Assembly: GCA_902569975.1 (NCBI GenBank)
Contig: CACFWD010000004.1
Coordinates: 1-64,000, forward strand
Direction: 5' to 3'
Length of the DNA stretch: 64,000 nucleotides
DNA from: an uncultured Pelagibacteraceae bacterium
Lineage (GTDB): Bacteria; Pseudomonadota; Alphaproteobacteria; Pelagibacterales; Pelagibacteraceae
Positions within the stretch are counted from its first letter, which is position 1, and every line of letters begins with the position of its first letter. The position numbers and the translations under genes were made by a program. Positions 9,311-19,442 of the stretch are shown in pieces. The notes under the pieces are model-generated. The model did not search any database. It had not been told where the DNA came from and saw nothing but the letters and a program-made list of their open reading frames with translations.

Positions 9311-9864
9311 TGAATAAATTATTTATTACCCTATCTATAATGATGGGAATTGTTGTACTATCATCTAATTACTTAGTTCAGTTTCCAGTAAATTATCATG
9401 GGTTAAATGAAATTCTGACATATGGAGCTTTTAGTTATCCAATAGCCTTTTTAATTACAGATTTAGCAAATAGGTCCTATGGAAAATTATTAGCAAGACA
9501 AATTGTTTATTTAGGTTTTTTTATAGGAATCATATTTACATTGTTATTTTCAACTGATTTTGCAGATTTTATTTCCATTAGAATCGCAATAGGATCAGGG
9601 GTGGCATTTATTACTGCTCAATTATTAGATATTCAGATATTTGATAGATTAAGAAAAAAAGAGTGGTTTGTAGCCCCACTTACCTCATCTTTAATTGGAT
9701 CAACATTGGATACATTTTTATTTTTTTCAATATCATTTTATGCAACAGGAGTTCCTTGGGTTACTTTATCTCTTGGAGATTTAGCAGTGAAAATTTTAGT
9801 TGCTCTAATAATGCTAGTACCATTTAAATTACTATTGAAGATTGTAAAACCAATCAAAGTTTAA
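9310..9864 (+). CDS. yhhQ: Queuosine precursor transporter (YhhQ/VUT family)
   Basis: This 184-residue integral membrane protein has about six hydrophobic segments and family signatures: LTYGAFSYPIAFLITDLANRSYG, then IASGSGVAF-like and AQLLDIQIFDRLR segments. YhhQ proteins import preQ0/preQ1 for tRNA queuosine synthesis. The start overlaps the rpmB stop by one base, so both may share the rpmB promoter. The 3' end overlaps the convergent agmatinase gene by 4 bases. Substrate assignment rests on family knowledge. Confidence 0.88.
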   Translation: MNKLFITLSIMMGIVVLSSNYLVQFPVNYHGLNEILTYGAFSYPIAFLITDLANRSYGKLLARQIVYLGFFIGIIFTLLFSTDFADFISIRIAIGSGVAFITAQLLDIQIFDRLRKKEWFVAPLTSSLIGSTLDTFLFFSISFYATGVPWVTLSLGDLAVKILVALIMLVPFKLLLKIVKPIKV

Positions 9865-10736
9865 TAAAAAAACTTATAGGACAGAATTTTATAAGCTAAT
9901 TTTGCAACAAGAAAATTATAAGAATTAAATCCTTTAATTGGAGACAACTCATTAATATCTGCACCAACTATTTTTGAATTTTTTGCTGCAATTCTTATTA
10001 TATTTAATGTTTCGTCCCACAAAAGTCCTCCTGGTTCAGGTGTGCCAGTTGCAGGCATAATGCTTGAATCTAGTCCATCTACATCAAATGTAAGATAAAC
10101 AGTTTTGTCTTTAATCAATTTTTTAAATTTTGATAAGTTCCATTTTTTTTTATCTTTTGCCCAAAAAATACTTATTCTTGAGGAATTTTTTTTTAAGAAT
10201 GGAATTTCATTTTTGGAGATGTTTCTTATACCAAATGAAATTAATGAAACATTCTTATAATCTAAACATCTTCTTATTGCTGAAGCATGTGAAAATTTTT
10301 CTCCATTATAACTTTGACGTAAATCTGCATGAGCATCAAAATGTAGGAGACAAATATTTTTATATTTTTTAGTAAAAGGAACAATACATCCAGGCGTTAT
10401 CGAGTGTTCTCCACCAAATGTCATAGGAAAAAGCTTTTTATCTAAAATTTCTTTATTCAACTTTGAGATTTTATTAAGTGCTTTATTTATATTTTTATCA
10501 ATTTTAAATGGTTGGAGAGTTTTAATACCTATTTTTTTATAAGGTTCACAATTGAGCTCTTCATCGTATAGCTCAACTTGATGAGATGCTTTTATGATCT
10601 CTTTAGGTCCATTTTTAGTGCCTCCTCCGTAACTAACAGTTTTTTCCAAACCAAATGGAACAATTACGACTTTTTCTTTAAAATTAAATTTATTATCAAT
10701 TCCTAAAAAACCGTTTTTATTTGAGAGATATTTCAA
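9861..10736 (-). CDS. speB: Agmatinase / ureohydrolase family
   Basis: The arginase-fold enzyme (291 residues) would hydrolyse agmatine to putrescine and urea. Dinuclear manganese ligands are visible: GGEHS with His111, FDAHADLR (133-140) and FDVDGLDSS (217-225). The upstream frame is closed by a stop nine bases before a TTG at 10736, and no ATG exists before residue 105. TTG at 10736 is therefore the likely start, five bases past the stop codon of the upstream gene. It is third in a polyamine operon after ornithine decarboxylase and a deoxyhypusine-synthase-like gene. Guanidinobutyrase or related ureohydrolase activity is possible. Confidence 0.82.
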   Translation of the reverse strand: MKYLSNKNGFLGIDNKFNFKEKVVIVPFGLEKTVSYGGGTKNGPKEIIKASHQVELYDEELNCEPYKKIGIKTLQPFKIDKNINKALNKISKLNKEILDKKLFPMTFGGEHSITPGCIVPFTKKYKNICLLHFDAHADLRQSYNGEKFSHASAIRRCLDYKNVSLISFGIRNISKNEIPFLKKNSSRISIFWAKDKKKWNLSKFKKLIKDKTVYLTFDVDGLDSSIMPATGTPEPGGLLWDETLNIIRIAAKNSKIVGADINELSPIKGFNSYNFLVAKLAYKILSYKFFY

Positions 10737-10738
10737 TT

Positions 10739-11782
10739 TTATTCAAAAATTTTTGTAAAGTTTTTTCTTGCTCTATTTTTCCACGCACCTTTATGATAAG
10801 CATCACTAGCAATCAAAGGCAAAACACTAGTAGCTTCTGCAAACACCATTTGCTCTTTTGTGATATCTACCTTACCCCATGAACTTGCCTCTTTTAAAGT
10901 AGAGCTACTACAAGCACCATCCCTACTATCAGCGACAGTAATTTGGACAGCATATTTATGCATGTCAACATTTTTTCCCAATAGTTCAGCACAAATAACA
11001 GTATCTTGTATAAAGTTTTTAGGTACACCACCGCCAATCATAAATAATCCAGAGTCCTTAGATCTTATTTTAATTTCTGTTAGTTCTCTAAATTCTCTAA
11101 CTGAGTCTATTGTCAAATGTTTTTTGGGGTTTTGTTCTTGATGCATAACTAAACCAAATCCTGCGCTAGAGTCTGTAAAGGCAGGACAGAAAATTGGAAC
11201 ATTGTTATCAAAAGCAGTTTCAATCAAAGAATCTTTTTTCTTTGAGTCTTTTTTTAAATATTTTCCCATTTCATTAATAAATTCCCTTGAGGTATAACTT
11301 TTTGCCTCAAGATTATTTGCTATTTCACATATGATTTTATCACATAATTGAAGTTCTTCTTCATCTATATAGGTATCATAAATTCTATCTATATAGTTGT
11401 CTCTCAGCTCAGTATCATCTTGAAATTGTGAACCTCGATAATGTTTAAAACCAAGAGCTTCAAAAAAATCCATATCTACTATAGAGGCACCCGTTGCAAC
11501 GATTGCATCTACCATATTATATTTAACTAAATCTTTATAAATATTCATACATCCTGCTGCTGAAGTAGAGCCAGCTAATGTAAGAAAAATTGTACAATCT
11601 TTATCTTTAAGCATATCATTATATATATTTGCAGCATTGGCTGTTTCTCTAGAAACAAAGGACATTTTTTCCATTGAGGATATAATTTTTCTAGAGTCGA
11701 ATGAAGTTATATCAATGTGCTCAACAGGATTTTTTAAGAAATCTCTTTTACTGTTATGACCTGGATTTTTTTGACTCGACAT
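10739..11782 (-). CDS. Deoxyhypusine synthase-like protein, probable polyamine aminobutyl transferase
   Basis: The 347-residue protein is a clear deoxyhypusine synthase homologue, NAD-dependent with a Rossmann core. Visible motifs include LTLAGSTSAAG (67-77), MIGGGVPKNF (248-257) and SSWGK, where Lys304 matches the family lysine that carries the aminobutyl intermediate. Bacteria lack eIF5A, so a protein-modifying role is unlikely. Bacterial members have been reported to move aminobutyl groups between polyamines and give homospermidine. Here it sits between ornithine decarboxylase (TAATG overlap) and agmatinase, which supports a polyamine product. Which polyamine is formed cannot be decided from sequence. 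Confidence 0.82.
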   Translation of the reverse strand: MSSQKNPGHNSKRDFLKNPVEHIDITSFDSRKIISSMEKMSFVSRETANAANIYNDMLKDKDCTIFLTLAGSTSAAGCMNIYKDLVKYNMVDAIVATGASIVDMDFFEALGFKHYRGSQFQDDTELRDNYIDRIYDTYIDEEELQLCDKIICEIANNLEAKSYTSREFINEMGKYLKKDSKKKDSLIETAFDNNVPIFCPAFTDSSAGFGLVMHQEQNPKKHLTIDSVREFRELTEIKIRSKDSGLFMIGGGVPKNFIQDTVICAELLGKNVDMHKYAVQITVADSRDGACSSSTLKEASSWGKVDITKEQMVFAEATSVLPLIASDAYHKGAWKNRARKNFTKIFE

Positions 11783-12966
11783 TAAGCTACCATGTTAGCT
11801 TTATTAATGTCTTTATCATACATTGTCATTATTGGATTATCTTCAACTTCATAAATTTCATTTGAGTAATAACCATTAAACTGAGTTCTAAATGTTAATC
11901 CGTATGCCCCGAGTTGACCAAGTTCAACATAATCATTTTCTTTAATATTATTAGGAAGCAAAAAAGGACCTTTCATATAATCCATACTATCACACGTTGG
12001 TCCAAAGAAATCAAAAGCAGTTAATTTTTTTGAAATTATTTTGTTAGAATTTTCTTTAATCATTCTAGATGGGAATACAATGTTTGGTGTACCTGCATCA
12101 AAAAGAGTACCATAGGTACCATCATTAATATAAAGCTTTTGTTTCTTTCTTAAATTAATTCTTACAACTGTTGAGCCACTTTCAGCAACTAATGCTCTGC
12201 CAGGCTCGCAAATAATTTCAGGAAGTTTTTCAAGCTTTAAATTTTCTAAACTCTTTTTTATTTCTTTAAAATAATTATCTAAAGATTGTGGAACTAAGTC
12301 AGGATAAATTGTAGGGAAACCTCCACCTACATTAATGTAATCTGGAATAATCTTTGTCTTTTTAATTATAGTTCCAATTTCACTAATTCCTTTTGAATAA
12401 GAAATTGGATGCATACATTGTGAACCAACATGAAAACTTAAACCGATCTTTTTAGCATGTTGTTTTACAAGTCTTAACAAACCTATTGCCTCTGACGTTA
12501 AAGCACCAAATTTTTTTGATAAATCAATTTCTGCGTGCTCATTAGAAACTGCAACTCTTACAAATAGTTCTAAATCTTTAGCATTATTTGTGCTCTCAAT
12601 AATTTTAATTAATTCATCTTTAGTATCTAAAGAAAAAGTTTTAACTCCATAATTAAAATATGCTTGATTTATGCTTTCTCTACTCTTTACCGTATGCATA
12701 TAAGAGCATTTAGCTGTAGAACTAAAATCTCTTATATTTTTGATTTCTTCTGTTGAGGCTACATCAAATTGATCAACACCACTTTCAATAATTGTTTTGA
12801 TTATCTCTGGATGTGGATTTGTCTTTACAGCATATAAAATTTTTCCAGGAAATTTATTCAAGAAAAATTTAGTAGCTGATTTTATGGAATTTTTTCTTAT
12901 ACAGTAAACTGGTTTTTCAGGTTTCAGTTGATTTACTAATTCTTCAACCGATTTAAATTTTTGCAT
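11782..12966 (-). CDS. Ornithine/lysine decarboxylase, fold type III
   Basis: This eukaryotic-like (alanine racemase fold) decarboxylase makes putrescine from ornithine. Numbered from the ATG at 12966, PLP lysine K48 is in YAVKTNP, followed by the FHVGSQ block near 178, GGGFP near 214-218, CEPGRA near 253, and GPTCDSMD with the catalytic Cys325. The frame continues upstream to a TTG at 12981, but GGAGG at 12975-12979 lies within that extension with ideal spacing to 12966. The ATG is therefore the start. Ornithine versus lysine preference is not certain. It is the first gene of the polyamine operon and is divergent from regA. Confidence 0.88.
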   Translation of the reverse strand: MQKFKSVEELVNQLKPEKPVYCIRKNSIKSATKFFLNKFPGKILYAVKTNPHPEIIKTIIESGVDQFDVASTEEIKNIRDFSSTAKCSYMHTVKSRESINQAYFNYGVKTFSLDTKDELIKIIESTNNAKDLELFVRVAVSNEHAEIDLSKKFGALTSEAIGLLRLVKQHAKKIGLSFHVGSQCMHPISYSKGISEIGTIIKKTKIIPDYINVGGGFPTIYPDLVPQSLDNYFKEIKKSLENLKLEKLPEIICEPGRALVAESGSTVVRINLRKKQKLYINDGTYGTLFDAGTPNIVFPSRMIKENSNKIISKKLTAFDFFGPTCDSMDYMKGPFLLPNNIKENDYVELGQLGAYGLTFRTQFNGYYSNEIYEVEDNPIMTMYDKDINKANMVA

Positions 12967-13125
12967 TTTTAATGCCTCCAAAAAAAATTTAATAAAAAAA
13001 AGCCTTTTTTTAAAAAAACTTTAATATTTTTTGGCATATAAAGTAAACGGCACTAAAGTAAAGCAAATAATTCAAGTCAGAAATGCGTAAAATTCATATA
13101 TTGTAATATTCACAAGAGACCCCAT

Positions 13126-13698
13126 ATGAAGGATATGAAAGAAGAAGCAAAACTACAGAATCTCAATGATTTTGACAATAAATCATTACTAATCGTAGAT
13201 GATGATAATCCTTTCCGTGAGCGTTTAGCAAGAGCGATGGAAAAAAAAGGATTTGAAGTTTTTCAAGCTGAGAGTGTACAAAAGGGAGTTGAATCTGTAA
13301 AAACTAAAAAACCTGGTTTTGCTGTTGTAGACTTAAGACTTGGAGATGGTAATGGACTTGAGGTTGTAAAAGAAATTCAGTCTTCAAATAGCGATAGTAG
13401 AATTATCATGTTAACTGGTTATGGGAATATACCCACAGCAGTAGCAGCAATCAAAGAAGGTGCAATAGATTATTTAGCTAAACCTGCTGATGCAGAAGAT
13501 GTAGAGAAAGCATTATTGGCAGATCCATCAAAAAAAGCAGCCCCACCAGAAAACCCAATGTCAGCTGACAGAGTTAAGTGGGAACATATACATAGAGTTT
13601 TCGAGCTATGTAATAGGAATGTTTCAGAAACAGCTAGAAGACTTAAAATGCACAGAAGAACTCTTCAAAGAATTCTTTCTAAAAGATCACCTAGATAA
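13126..13698 (+). CDS. regA: RegA/ActR/PrrA-type redox response regulator
   Basis: The 190-residue protein has a receiver domain with LIVDDDNPF at 22-30, the phospho-acceptor Asp69 in VVDLRLGDG, and Lys119 in YLAKPAD. A proline-rich linker follows (about 130-140), then a Fis-like HTH ending ETARRLKMHRRTLQRIL. This matches RegA/PrrA/ActR, global redox regulators of alphaproteobacteria. The cognate kinase RegB is not adjacent. The first of two close ATGs (13126, 13135) is chosen because GGA is too close to the second. The 3' end overlaps convergent bioY by 8 bases. Confidence 0.92.
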   Translation: MKDMKEEAKLQNLNDFDNKSLLIVDDDNPFRERLARAMEKKGFEVFQAESVQKGVESVKTKKPGFAVVDLRLGDGNGLEVVKEIQSSNSDSRIIMLTGYGNIPTAVAAIKEGAIDYLAKPADAEDVEKALLADPSKKAAPPENPMSADRVKWEHIHRVFELCNRNVSETARRLKMHRRTLQRILSKRSPR

Positions 13699-14242
13699 AT
13701 CTTTTAATTTTAATTATTTGCTTAGTCAAAATAGCTAAAAGCATAATTTTAAAAATCTCGGCTAATAGAAATGGTTTTGCACCTAAGGCAAAAATTGGCT
13801 TATCCCATCCAATCAATGTTCCAAGCCAAATTAGACCTAAAATATAGATTGTTGAAGTTGCGATAATTAATTTAAATAAAATAATGAAAAAATTATCATT
13901 AATCTTTATTTTAGAAGCCAAGTAACAAGCCGTTAAAAATCCGACTAAATAACCCATAGTTGGTCCTGTAAAGTAAACTAATCCAACACCCTTTTCAGGA
14001 GAATTTGAAAACACAGGAAGTCCTGCAATTCCTTCAATTAAATATAGGCTAATTGTAGCTAGTGCAATTTTATGCCCTAAACTTATTCCTAAAAATAATA
14101 CAACAAATGTTTGCATAGTCATAGGAACTGGATAGAAAGGAATTTTGATCTTTGCAGATATTGTTAGTGCTATTGAACCAAGAACAATAACAACCAGAGA
14201 TTTAAATAGTTTAGTCTGCGTGAGATTTTTTGTTAATTCCAT
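13691..14242 (-). CDS. bioY: Biotin transporter BioY
   Basis: This membrane protein of 183 residues has six hydrophobic segments and BioY signatures: KIPFYPVPMTMQTFVVLFLG near residue 30 and GLPVFSNSPEKGVGLVYFTGPTMGYLVGF near 75-103. BioY is the substrate-binding component of biotin ECF transporters and can work alone in some bacteria. No energising bioMN genes are present here. Its presence fits organisms that scavenge vitamins from seawater. The start is the only ATG before the first membrane segment. Confidence 0.92.
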   Translation of the reverse strand: MELTKNLTQTKLFKSLVVIVLGSIALTISAKIKIPFYPVPMTMQTFVVLFLGISLGHKIALATISLYLIEGIAGLPVFSNSPEKGVGLVYFTGPTMGYLVGFLTACYLASKIKINDNFFIILFKLIIATSTIYILGLIWLGTLIGWDKPIFALGAKPFLLAEIFKIMLLAILTKQIIKIKRFI

Positions 14243-14356
14243 TGTTAAATAATACTCAAAATATAAAAAATAATCTACTTATAATTGTTATAATAATTGA
14301 AAGTAAATTTTTTTATATACAGAATATGTTAGCATTGTAATATTTAATAATACTTC

Positions 14357-17131
14357 ATGAATAAAATTCAAAAAACAGATCATTTTTATTTGATTGATGG
14401 CTCTGGTTATATTTTTAGAGCTTATTATGCTTTGCCTCCATTGACTAGAAAAAGTGATGGACTTCCAACAGGTGCTGTAAGTGGTTTTTGTAGTATGTTA
14501 TTTAAATTATTAGAAGATTCAAAATCTGATCAAAACTTGCAAAAACCAACACATTTTGCAGTAATCTTCGATTCAGCAAGAAAAACTTTCAGAAATGAAA
14601 TTTATAGTGATTACAAAGCTAATAGGTCAGAGGCACCTGATGATTTAGCTCCACAATTTGAATATATAAGAAAATCAGTCCTAGCATTTAATTTACCATC
14701 TGTGGATCTTCCAAATTATGAAGCAGATGATTTAATAGCCACATACGTTGATCAAATCCTTAAAAAAGGTGCAAAGGTTACAATTGTTTCATCAGATAAA
14801 GATTTAATGCAGCTTTATAAAAAAGGGGTTCGAATTTTTGACCCTATGAAAAACAAATTTATATCAGATGATGATGTTGTAAAAAAATTTGGAGTAGATG
14901 CATCAAAAATTATTGATGTGCAATCTTTAGCAGGAGATAGTAGTGACAATGTACCTGGTGTCCCAGGCATAGGTGTTAAGACTGCCGCAGAGCTAATTAA
15001 TGAATATGGCACTTTAGAAAATTTATTAAAATCTGCTCACGAGATTAAGCAAAATAAAAGAAGAGAAAAATTAATAGAGAACAAGGATAAAGCATTAATA
15101 AGCAAAAAACTTGTAACATTAGATCATAATTCTCCTGTTGATAGAGACTTAAGTGAATTTAAATTGAAAAATATAGATAAAGAAAAATTATATAAATTTT
15201 TAAGAGAAATGGAATTTAACAGATTGTTAAGCTCTGCAATTTCTGCTTATGGAGAACCTGAACTAATAAGTAATAAGATTGAAACTCAAAGTCTAGAAAA
15301 ACAACAAATAATAAGTAATAAAAATTATATTTTGATTAATGATTTAGATGAAATTGATAAATGGATAGAGGAGGCAGAAGAAGTTGGTGAAGTTGCTGTA
15401 GATACGGAAACCACTTCCTTAGATCCTCACCAAGCAGATTTAGTGGGTATTTCTCTTTGTTCTAAAATTGGAAAAGCATGTTACATACCAGTTGGCCATA
15501 AGTCACCAAAATGTATTAACAAAGAAGCAGTAATTAAAAAATTAAAAAAGACATTAGAGGATCCTAGTATAAAAAAAATTGGTCAAAATATAAAATTTGA
15601 TTTTATCGTATTTTATAAGCATGGAATAACCCTTTCATCAATGGAAGATACCATGCTTATGTCTTATGTTTTAGATGCAGGAAAAAACAGACATAATATG
15701 GATACTTTATCTGAAATTCATTTAGGGCATAAAACTATTTCTTTTAAAGAGATGGTAGGCACAGGTAAAAAAGAAATTAATTTTAGTGAAGTAGAATTAA
15801 ATAAAGCCAAAGATTACGCAGCTGAAGATGCCGATATTACTTTTAGATTATATAAAAAATTTATCAAAAATTTGAAATCAGAAAAAATGATAAATATTTA
15901 TGAAACTTTTGAAAAGCCATTAATTAAAATTCTTGCATTTATGGAAATTGAGGGAGTTGAAATTGATAGCAAGTTTTTAAAATCTCTTTCATCTAAATTT
16001 GAAAAAAAAATTCAAAAACTTGAAAAAGAAGTATTTAAAATTTCTAAAAAAGAGTTCAATATTGCATCCCCAAAGCAATTAGGAGAAATAATATACAATG
16101 ATCTAAAAATAGCTGGATTAAAGAAAACTAAAAAAGGAAGTTTTGCAACAAGTGCAAGTGTTTTAGAGGATTTAGCTTTTAAAGGACATCAGTTTCCTAA
16201 ATTAATTTTAGATTGGAGACAAGTTTCAAAATTAAAAAATACTTATTCAGATGCTTTACCCGAACATTTAAACCTGAATACAAAAAGAGTTCATACTTCG
16301 TTTTTGTTAGCCGCCACAACGACTGGGAGATTAGCATCTAGTGATCCTAACTTACAAAATATACCAATTAAATCAGAAGATGGAAAAGATATAAGAAAAG
16401 CTTTCACTGCAAAAAAAGGGCATCTATTAATCTCTGCAGATTATAATCAAATTGAGATGAGAATTTTAGCCGATCTAGCAGATGTAAAAGAGCTTAAAAA
16501 AGCTTTTAAAAATAAAGAAGATATCCATTCTTTAACAGCTAGCCAGATTTTTAATATTGATATTAAAAAAGTTAATCAAGACCATAGAAGAAAAGCTAAG
16601 GCTATCAATTTCGGAATTATTTATGGAATATCACAATATGGATTAGCCAAGCAAATAAATGTCTCTAATTATGAGGCAGAGGAATTTTTAAACTCATATT
16701 TTGCAAAATTTCCAGAAATTAAAGTTTATATGGATAATACAATAAAATTTTGTAGGAAAAGTGGATATGTAAATAATATTTTTGGAAGAAGATCTCACTT
16801 TAACGGAATAAATGACAAGAATTTCAATGTAAGAAATTTTCAAGAACGTGCAGCAATTAATGCGCCCATTCAAGGTTCTGCTTCCGAGGTAATGAGACTA
16901 GCTATGATAAGATTAGATAAGAAATTATCGGAGCAAAAAAATTCTAATTCAAAAATGCTCTTGCAAATTCACGATGAATTAATTTTTGAAATTCCTAAAA
17001 AAGACGAAAAAGTAATGATTAAATTAATTGAGAAAGAAATGACTAGTGTAGCTCAGAGTGATTATCATTCTTTTTCTACCCCTTTAACTGTTGATATAAA
17101 TAGTGGAGATAATTGGGGATCACTTCATTAA
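14357..17131 (+). CDS. polA: DNA polymerase I
   Basis: The 924-residue protein carries all three PolA domains. The 5'-3' exonuclease/flap domain (about 10-290) shows YEADDLIATY and AGDSSDNVPGVPGIGVKTA. The 3'-5' exonuclease (about 325-520) has an intact DxE motif in VAVDTETTSLDP, so proofreading should be active. The polymerase domain shows SADYNQIEMRIL (motif A), RRKAKAINFGIIYG (O-helix) and LQIHDELIFE (motif C). It works in DNA repair and Okazaki fragment maturation. It is a single gene with its own leader, between bioY and chvI. Confidence 0.97.
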   Translation: MNKIQKTDHFYLIDGSGYIFRAYYALPPLTRKSDGLPTGAVSGFCSMLFKLLEDSKSDQNLQKPTHFAVIFDSARKTFRNEIYSDYKANRSEAPDDLAPQFEYIRKSVLAFNLPSVDLPNYEADDLIATYVDQILKKGAKVTIVSSDKDLMQLYKKGVRIFDPMKNKFISDDDVVKKFGVDASKIIDVQSLAGDSSDNVPGVPGIGVKTAAELINEYGTLENLLKSAHEIKQNKRREKLIENKDKALISKKLVTLDHNSPVDRDLSEFKLKNIDKEKLYKFLREMEFNRLLSSAISAYGEPELISNKIETQSLEKQQIISNKNYILINDLDEIDKWIEEAEEVGEVAVDTETTSLDPHQADLVGISLCSKIGKACYIPVGHKSPKCINKEAVIKKLKKTLEDPSIKKIGQNIKFDFIVFYKHGITLSSMEDTMLMSYVLDAGKNRHNMDTLSEIHLGHKTISFKEMVGTGKKEINFSEVELNKAKDYAAEDADITFRLYKKFIKNLKSEKMINIYETFEKPLIKILAFMEIEGVEIDSKFLKSLSSKFEKKIQKLEKEVFKISKKEFNIASPKQLGEIIYNDLKIAGLKKTKKGSFATSASVLEDLAFKGHQFPKLILDWRQVSKLKNTYSDALPEHLNLNTKRVHTSFLLAATTTGRLASSDPNLQNIPIKSEDGKDIRKAFTAKKGHLLISADYNQIEMRILADLADVKELKKAFKNKEDIHSLTASQIFNIDIKKVNQDHRRKAKAINFGIIYGISQYGLAKQINVSNYEAEEFLNSYFAKFPEIKVYMDNTIKFCRKSGYVNNIFGRRSHFNGINDKNFNVRNFQERAAINAPIQGSASEVMRLAMIRLDKKLSEQKNSNSKMLLQIHDELIFEIPKKDEKVMIKLIEKEMTSVAQSDYHSFSTPLTVDINSGDNWGSLH

Positions 17132-17180
17132 TTTAATTCATTGCCCAAATTAGAACAATTTAGTATTTTTAATGTAGATC

Positions 17181-17888
17181 ATGCATAAACAAACCATTGC
17201 TTTAGTTGATGATGACAGAAACATTTTGACAAGTTTAAGTATTGCATTGGAAAAAGAAGGCTTTAAAGTTCAAACATATATTGATGGAGAAAGTGCTTTA
17301 ATTGGTCTCACAAGAATACCACCAGATCTAGCAGTTATAGATATTAAAATGCCAAAAATGGATGGTGAAGAATTATTAAAAAAATTAAGAAAAAAAACTT
17401 CAATGCCAGTAATTTTTTTAACATCAAAAGATGAGGAAGTAGATGAGCTTTTAGGGCTTAAGCTAGGAGCAGATGATTTTATAAAAAAATCAGGAGGTTT
17501 CTCAATCAAAGTTTTAATCGAAAGAATTAGAGTTCAACTAAGAAAAAAAGATGCAGATAATAGTATTGAGGAAAACAAGAATATAATTTCTCATGGAAAA
17601 TTAAAATTAGACCCTTCACAATTAGAATGTGAATGGAATGGTCATCAGTTACCTGACAAATTAACTACAACTGAATTTCTCATCGTAAAAGAATTAGCAA
17701 AAAGGCCAGGTATTATTAAAGAGAGAGCGCAATTAATGGATATAGCCTATCGAGAAGACACCGACATAGAGGATAGAACTATTGATAGTCATGTTAAAAG
17801 AATTAGAAAAAAATTTAAAAAAGTTGATCCTAATTTTTCAGCTATAGAAACCAGGTATGGAAGTGGATATAGATGGAATGTTAGTTAA
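17181..17888 (+). CDS. chvI: ChvI-type OmpR-family response regulator
   Basis: The receiver domain has LVDDD at 8-12, the phospho-acceptor Asp54 in AVIDIKMPKMDG and a Lys in DDFIKKSG. A winged-helix DNA-binding domain (about 140-233) ends in the usual DSHVKRIRKKF...YGSGYRW. Pairing with a ChvG-type kinase and ahcY downstream identifies it as ChvI, which senses envelope or acid stress in other alphaproteobacteria. The loop FIKKSGGFSIKVL replaces the more common TKPFSQ-type sequence after the conserved Lys. The stop overlaps the chvG start by one base. Confidence 0.88.
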   Translation: MHKQTIALVDDDRNILTSLSIALEKEGFKVQTYIDGESALIGLTRIPPDLAVIDIKMPKMDGEELLKKLRKKTSMPVIFLTSKDEEVDELLGLKLGADDFIKKSGGFSIKVLIERIRVQLRKKDADNSIEENKNIISHGKLKLDPSQLECEWNGHQLPDKLTTTEFLIVKELAKRPGIIKERAQLMDIAYREDTDIEDRTIDSHVKRIRKKFKKVDPNFSAIETRYGSGYRWNVS

Positions 17889-19429
17889 TGATTAATAATT
17901 TTTTAAAAAATCTGTCAATTTTAAAAAAATTTTTATTTATAAATTTAATTTTTTTTTCAATTATAGGTTTATTTACATTTCTTTATCTTAAAAATGTTCA
18001 ACCAAATTTAATTAAAAATAAATCATCTAATCACATAAAAATAATAAATAATACTGTTGAAAATTTAGAGAGATTAGATATTGAATTTAAAGAAGATGAC
18101 ATTAGAAAATTTTTACTTTCTACAAGATTTATTTTTCAAAGTCTTGATAGAGTAATTTTCTTTAATAATGAATTAGATCTTGTTGGTGATACAGATACTC
18201 TTGATCTTGACCCTAGATCATTTTCTTCAAGACTGGATATTATTGAATTAGAAATTCTAAATGAGGAAAAGACTAAAGAAATTACTGAGAAAAAAAATAT
18301 CAATATTGGAAATGAAAATCTTGTTTCTTTAAAAGATATTCTTTTTAATTATGTGGGTTCAAAAAAATTTGGAATTCCATTCACATTCACACAGCAAGAA
18401 TTTAATAATTTTAAGCTAACAACAATAAAAAATGTTTTTAGAAATGATAAAAATATTGGTTATATAGCAATAACTGAAAATGCAAATGACATAAGATCTG
18501 CGATTGATGAGAGAAAGACTTTTGTGATTAGAACTGCATTTGCTGTTGGTGTTGTAATATTAATATTTTCATATGTACTTAACCGATATTTTCTAAAGCC
18601 TATTCAAAATCTAGTAAATTATACAAATAAGATAAAAAACAAGGAATATAAAAAAATAAATATAGATAATTTGAAAATAAGAAATGATGAGCTAGGTCTA
18701 CTATCCAAATCTTTAGATGATATGACATTAGAACTGCAAAAAAGAATTTCACATGCTGAAACTTTCTCAACTGATCTTGTTCATGAAATAAGGAATCCTT
18801 TGGCTTCGTTGAAAAGTGCTTCAGAAATTTTAAGTGACACAAAAGAACCCAGTGAAAGATTAAAGTTAATAAATATTCTGAGCCATGATGTTCAAAGAAT
18901 TGAAAGGTTAATTACTGATTATTCACAAATTTTAAAAGATGAAGTTGCTTTAAGTAAAGAAAAATTTAAGAGAATTGATTTAAATCCAGTTATTCAGTCT
19001 GTAGTCGAAGATTATAACAATATATACCAAACCAAAAGAGGCATAAACATATCTTTTATAAATGATGGAAATACTAATTATTTAATTTATGGAATTGAAA
19101 ATAGAATTGAACAAATAATTGCAAATTTGCTGGATAATGCAATTTCGTTTAGTGAAAAAAATAAAAACATCACTGTCAAGGTTTCAAAAAATTTAGATAA
19201 GCATGTGGTTATTAATATTCTTGATGAAGGACCTGGATTTAAAGAGAGAGACACTACAAAAATATTCAAAAGATTTTACAGTAATAGACCAGATAAATTT
19301 GGGCAACATTCAGGTCTTGGTTTAAATATTGTAAAAAATTTGACCGATCTTCATAATGCCTCGATAAGTGCATCAAATAGACCTGACAGAAGAGGTGCAA
19401 ATTTAGAAATTATATTTCCTAAAACATAA
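17888..19429 (+). CDS. chvG: ChvG-type sensor histidine kinase
   Basis: A 513-residue inner-membrane kinase with two transmembrane segments (about 15-35 and 213-232) enclosing a periplasmic sensor of about 175 residues. A HAMP region follows, then the H-box [19 protein letters not shown] with His299. The ATPase domain shows DNAISFSE (N box), DEGPGF (G1) and GLGLNIVKN (G2). The H-box sequence is characteristic of ChvG. Only 13 bases separate it from the ahcY ATG chosen. In many relatives hprK and PTS genes sit in this position; they are absent here. Confidence 0.88.
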   Translation: MINNFLKNLSILKKFLFINLIFFSIIGLFTFLYLKNVQPNLIKNKSSNHIKIINNTVENLERLDIEFKEDDIRKFLLSTRFIFQSLDRVIFFNNELDLVGDTDTLDLDPRSFSSRLDIIELEILNEEKTKEITEKKNINIGNENLVSLKDILFNYVGSKKFGIPFTFTQQEFNNFKLTTIKNVFRNDKNIGYIAITENANDIRSAIDERKTFVIRTAFAVGVVILIFSYVLNRYFLKPIQNLVNYTNKIKNKEYKKINIDNLKIRNDELGLLSKSLDDMTLELQKRISHAETFSTDLVHEIRNPLASLKSASEILSDTKEPSERLKLINILSHDVQRIERLITDYSQILKDEVALSKEKFKRIDLNPVIQSVVEDYNNIYQTKRGINISFINDGNTNYLIYGIENRIEQIIANLLDNAISFSEKNKNITVKVSKNLDKHVVINILDEGPGFKERDTTKIFKRFYSNRPDKFGQHSGLGLNIVKNLTDLHNASISASNRPDRRGANLEIIFPKT

Positions 19430-19442
19430 AGTTTTATTGATT

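Noticed and set aside
12967-12981. TTG start for ornithine decarboxylase
   Set aside because: The extension contains the GGAGG ribosome-binding site of the ATG at 12966. The same reasoning removed TTG starts at 4815 and 39055.
12987-13017. A-run/T-run hairpin near AGCCTTTTTTT upstream of ornithine decarboxylase
   Set aside because: Low-complexity pairing without GC, located in a divergent promoter region where a terminator is not expected.
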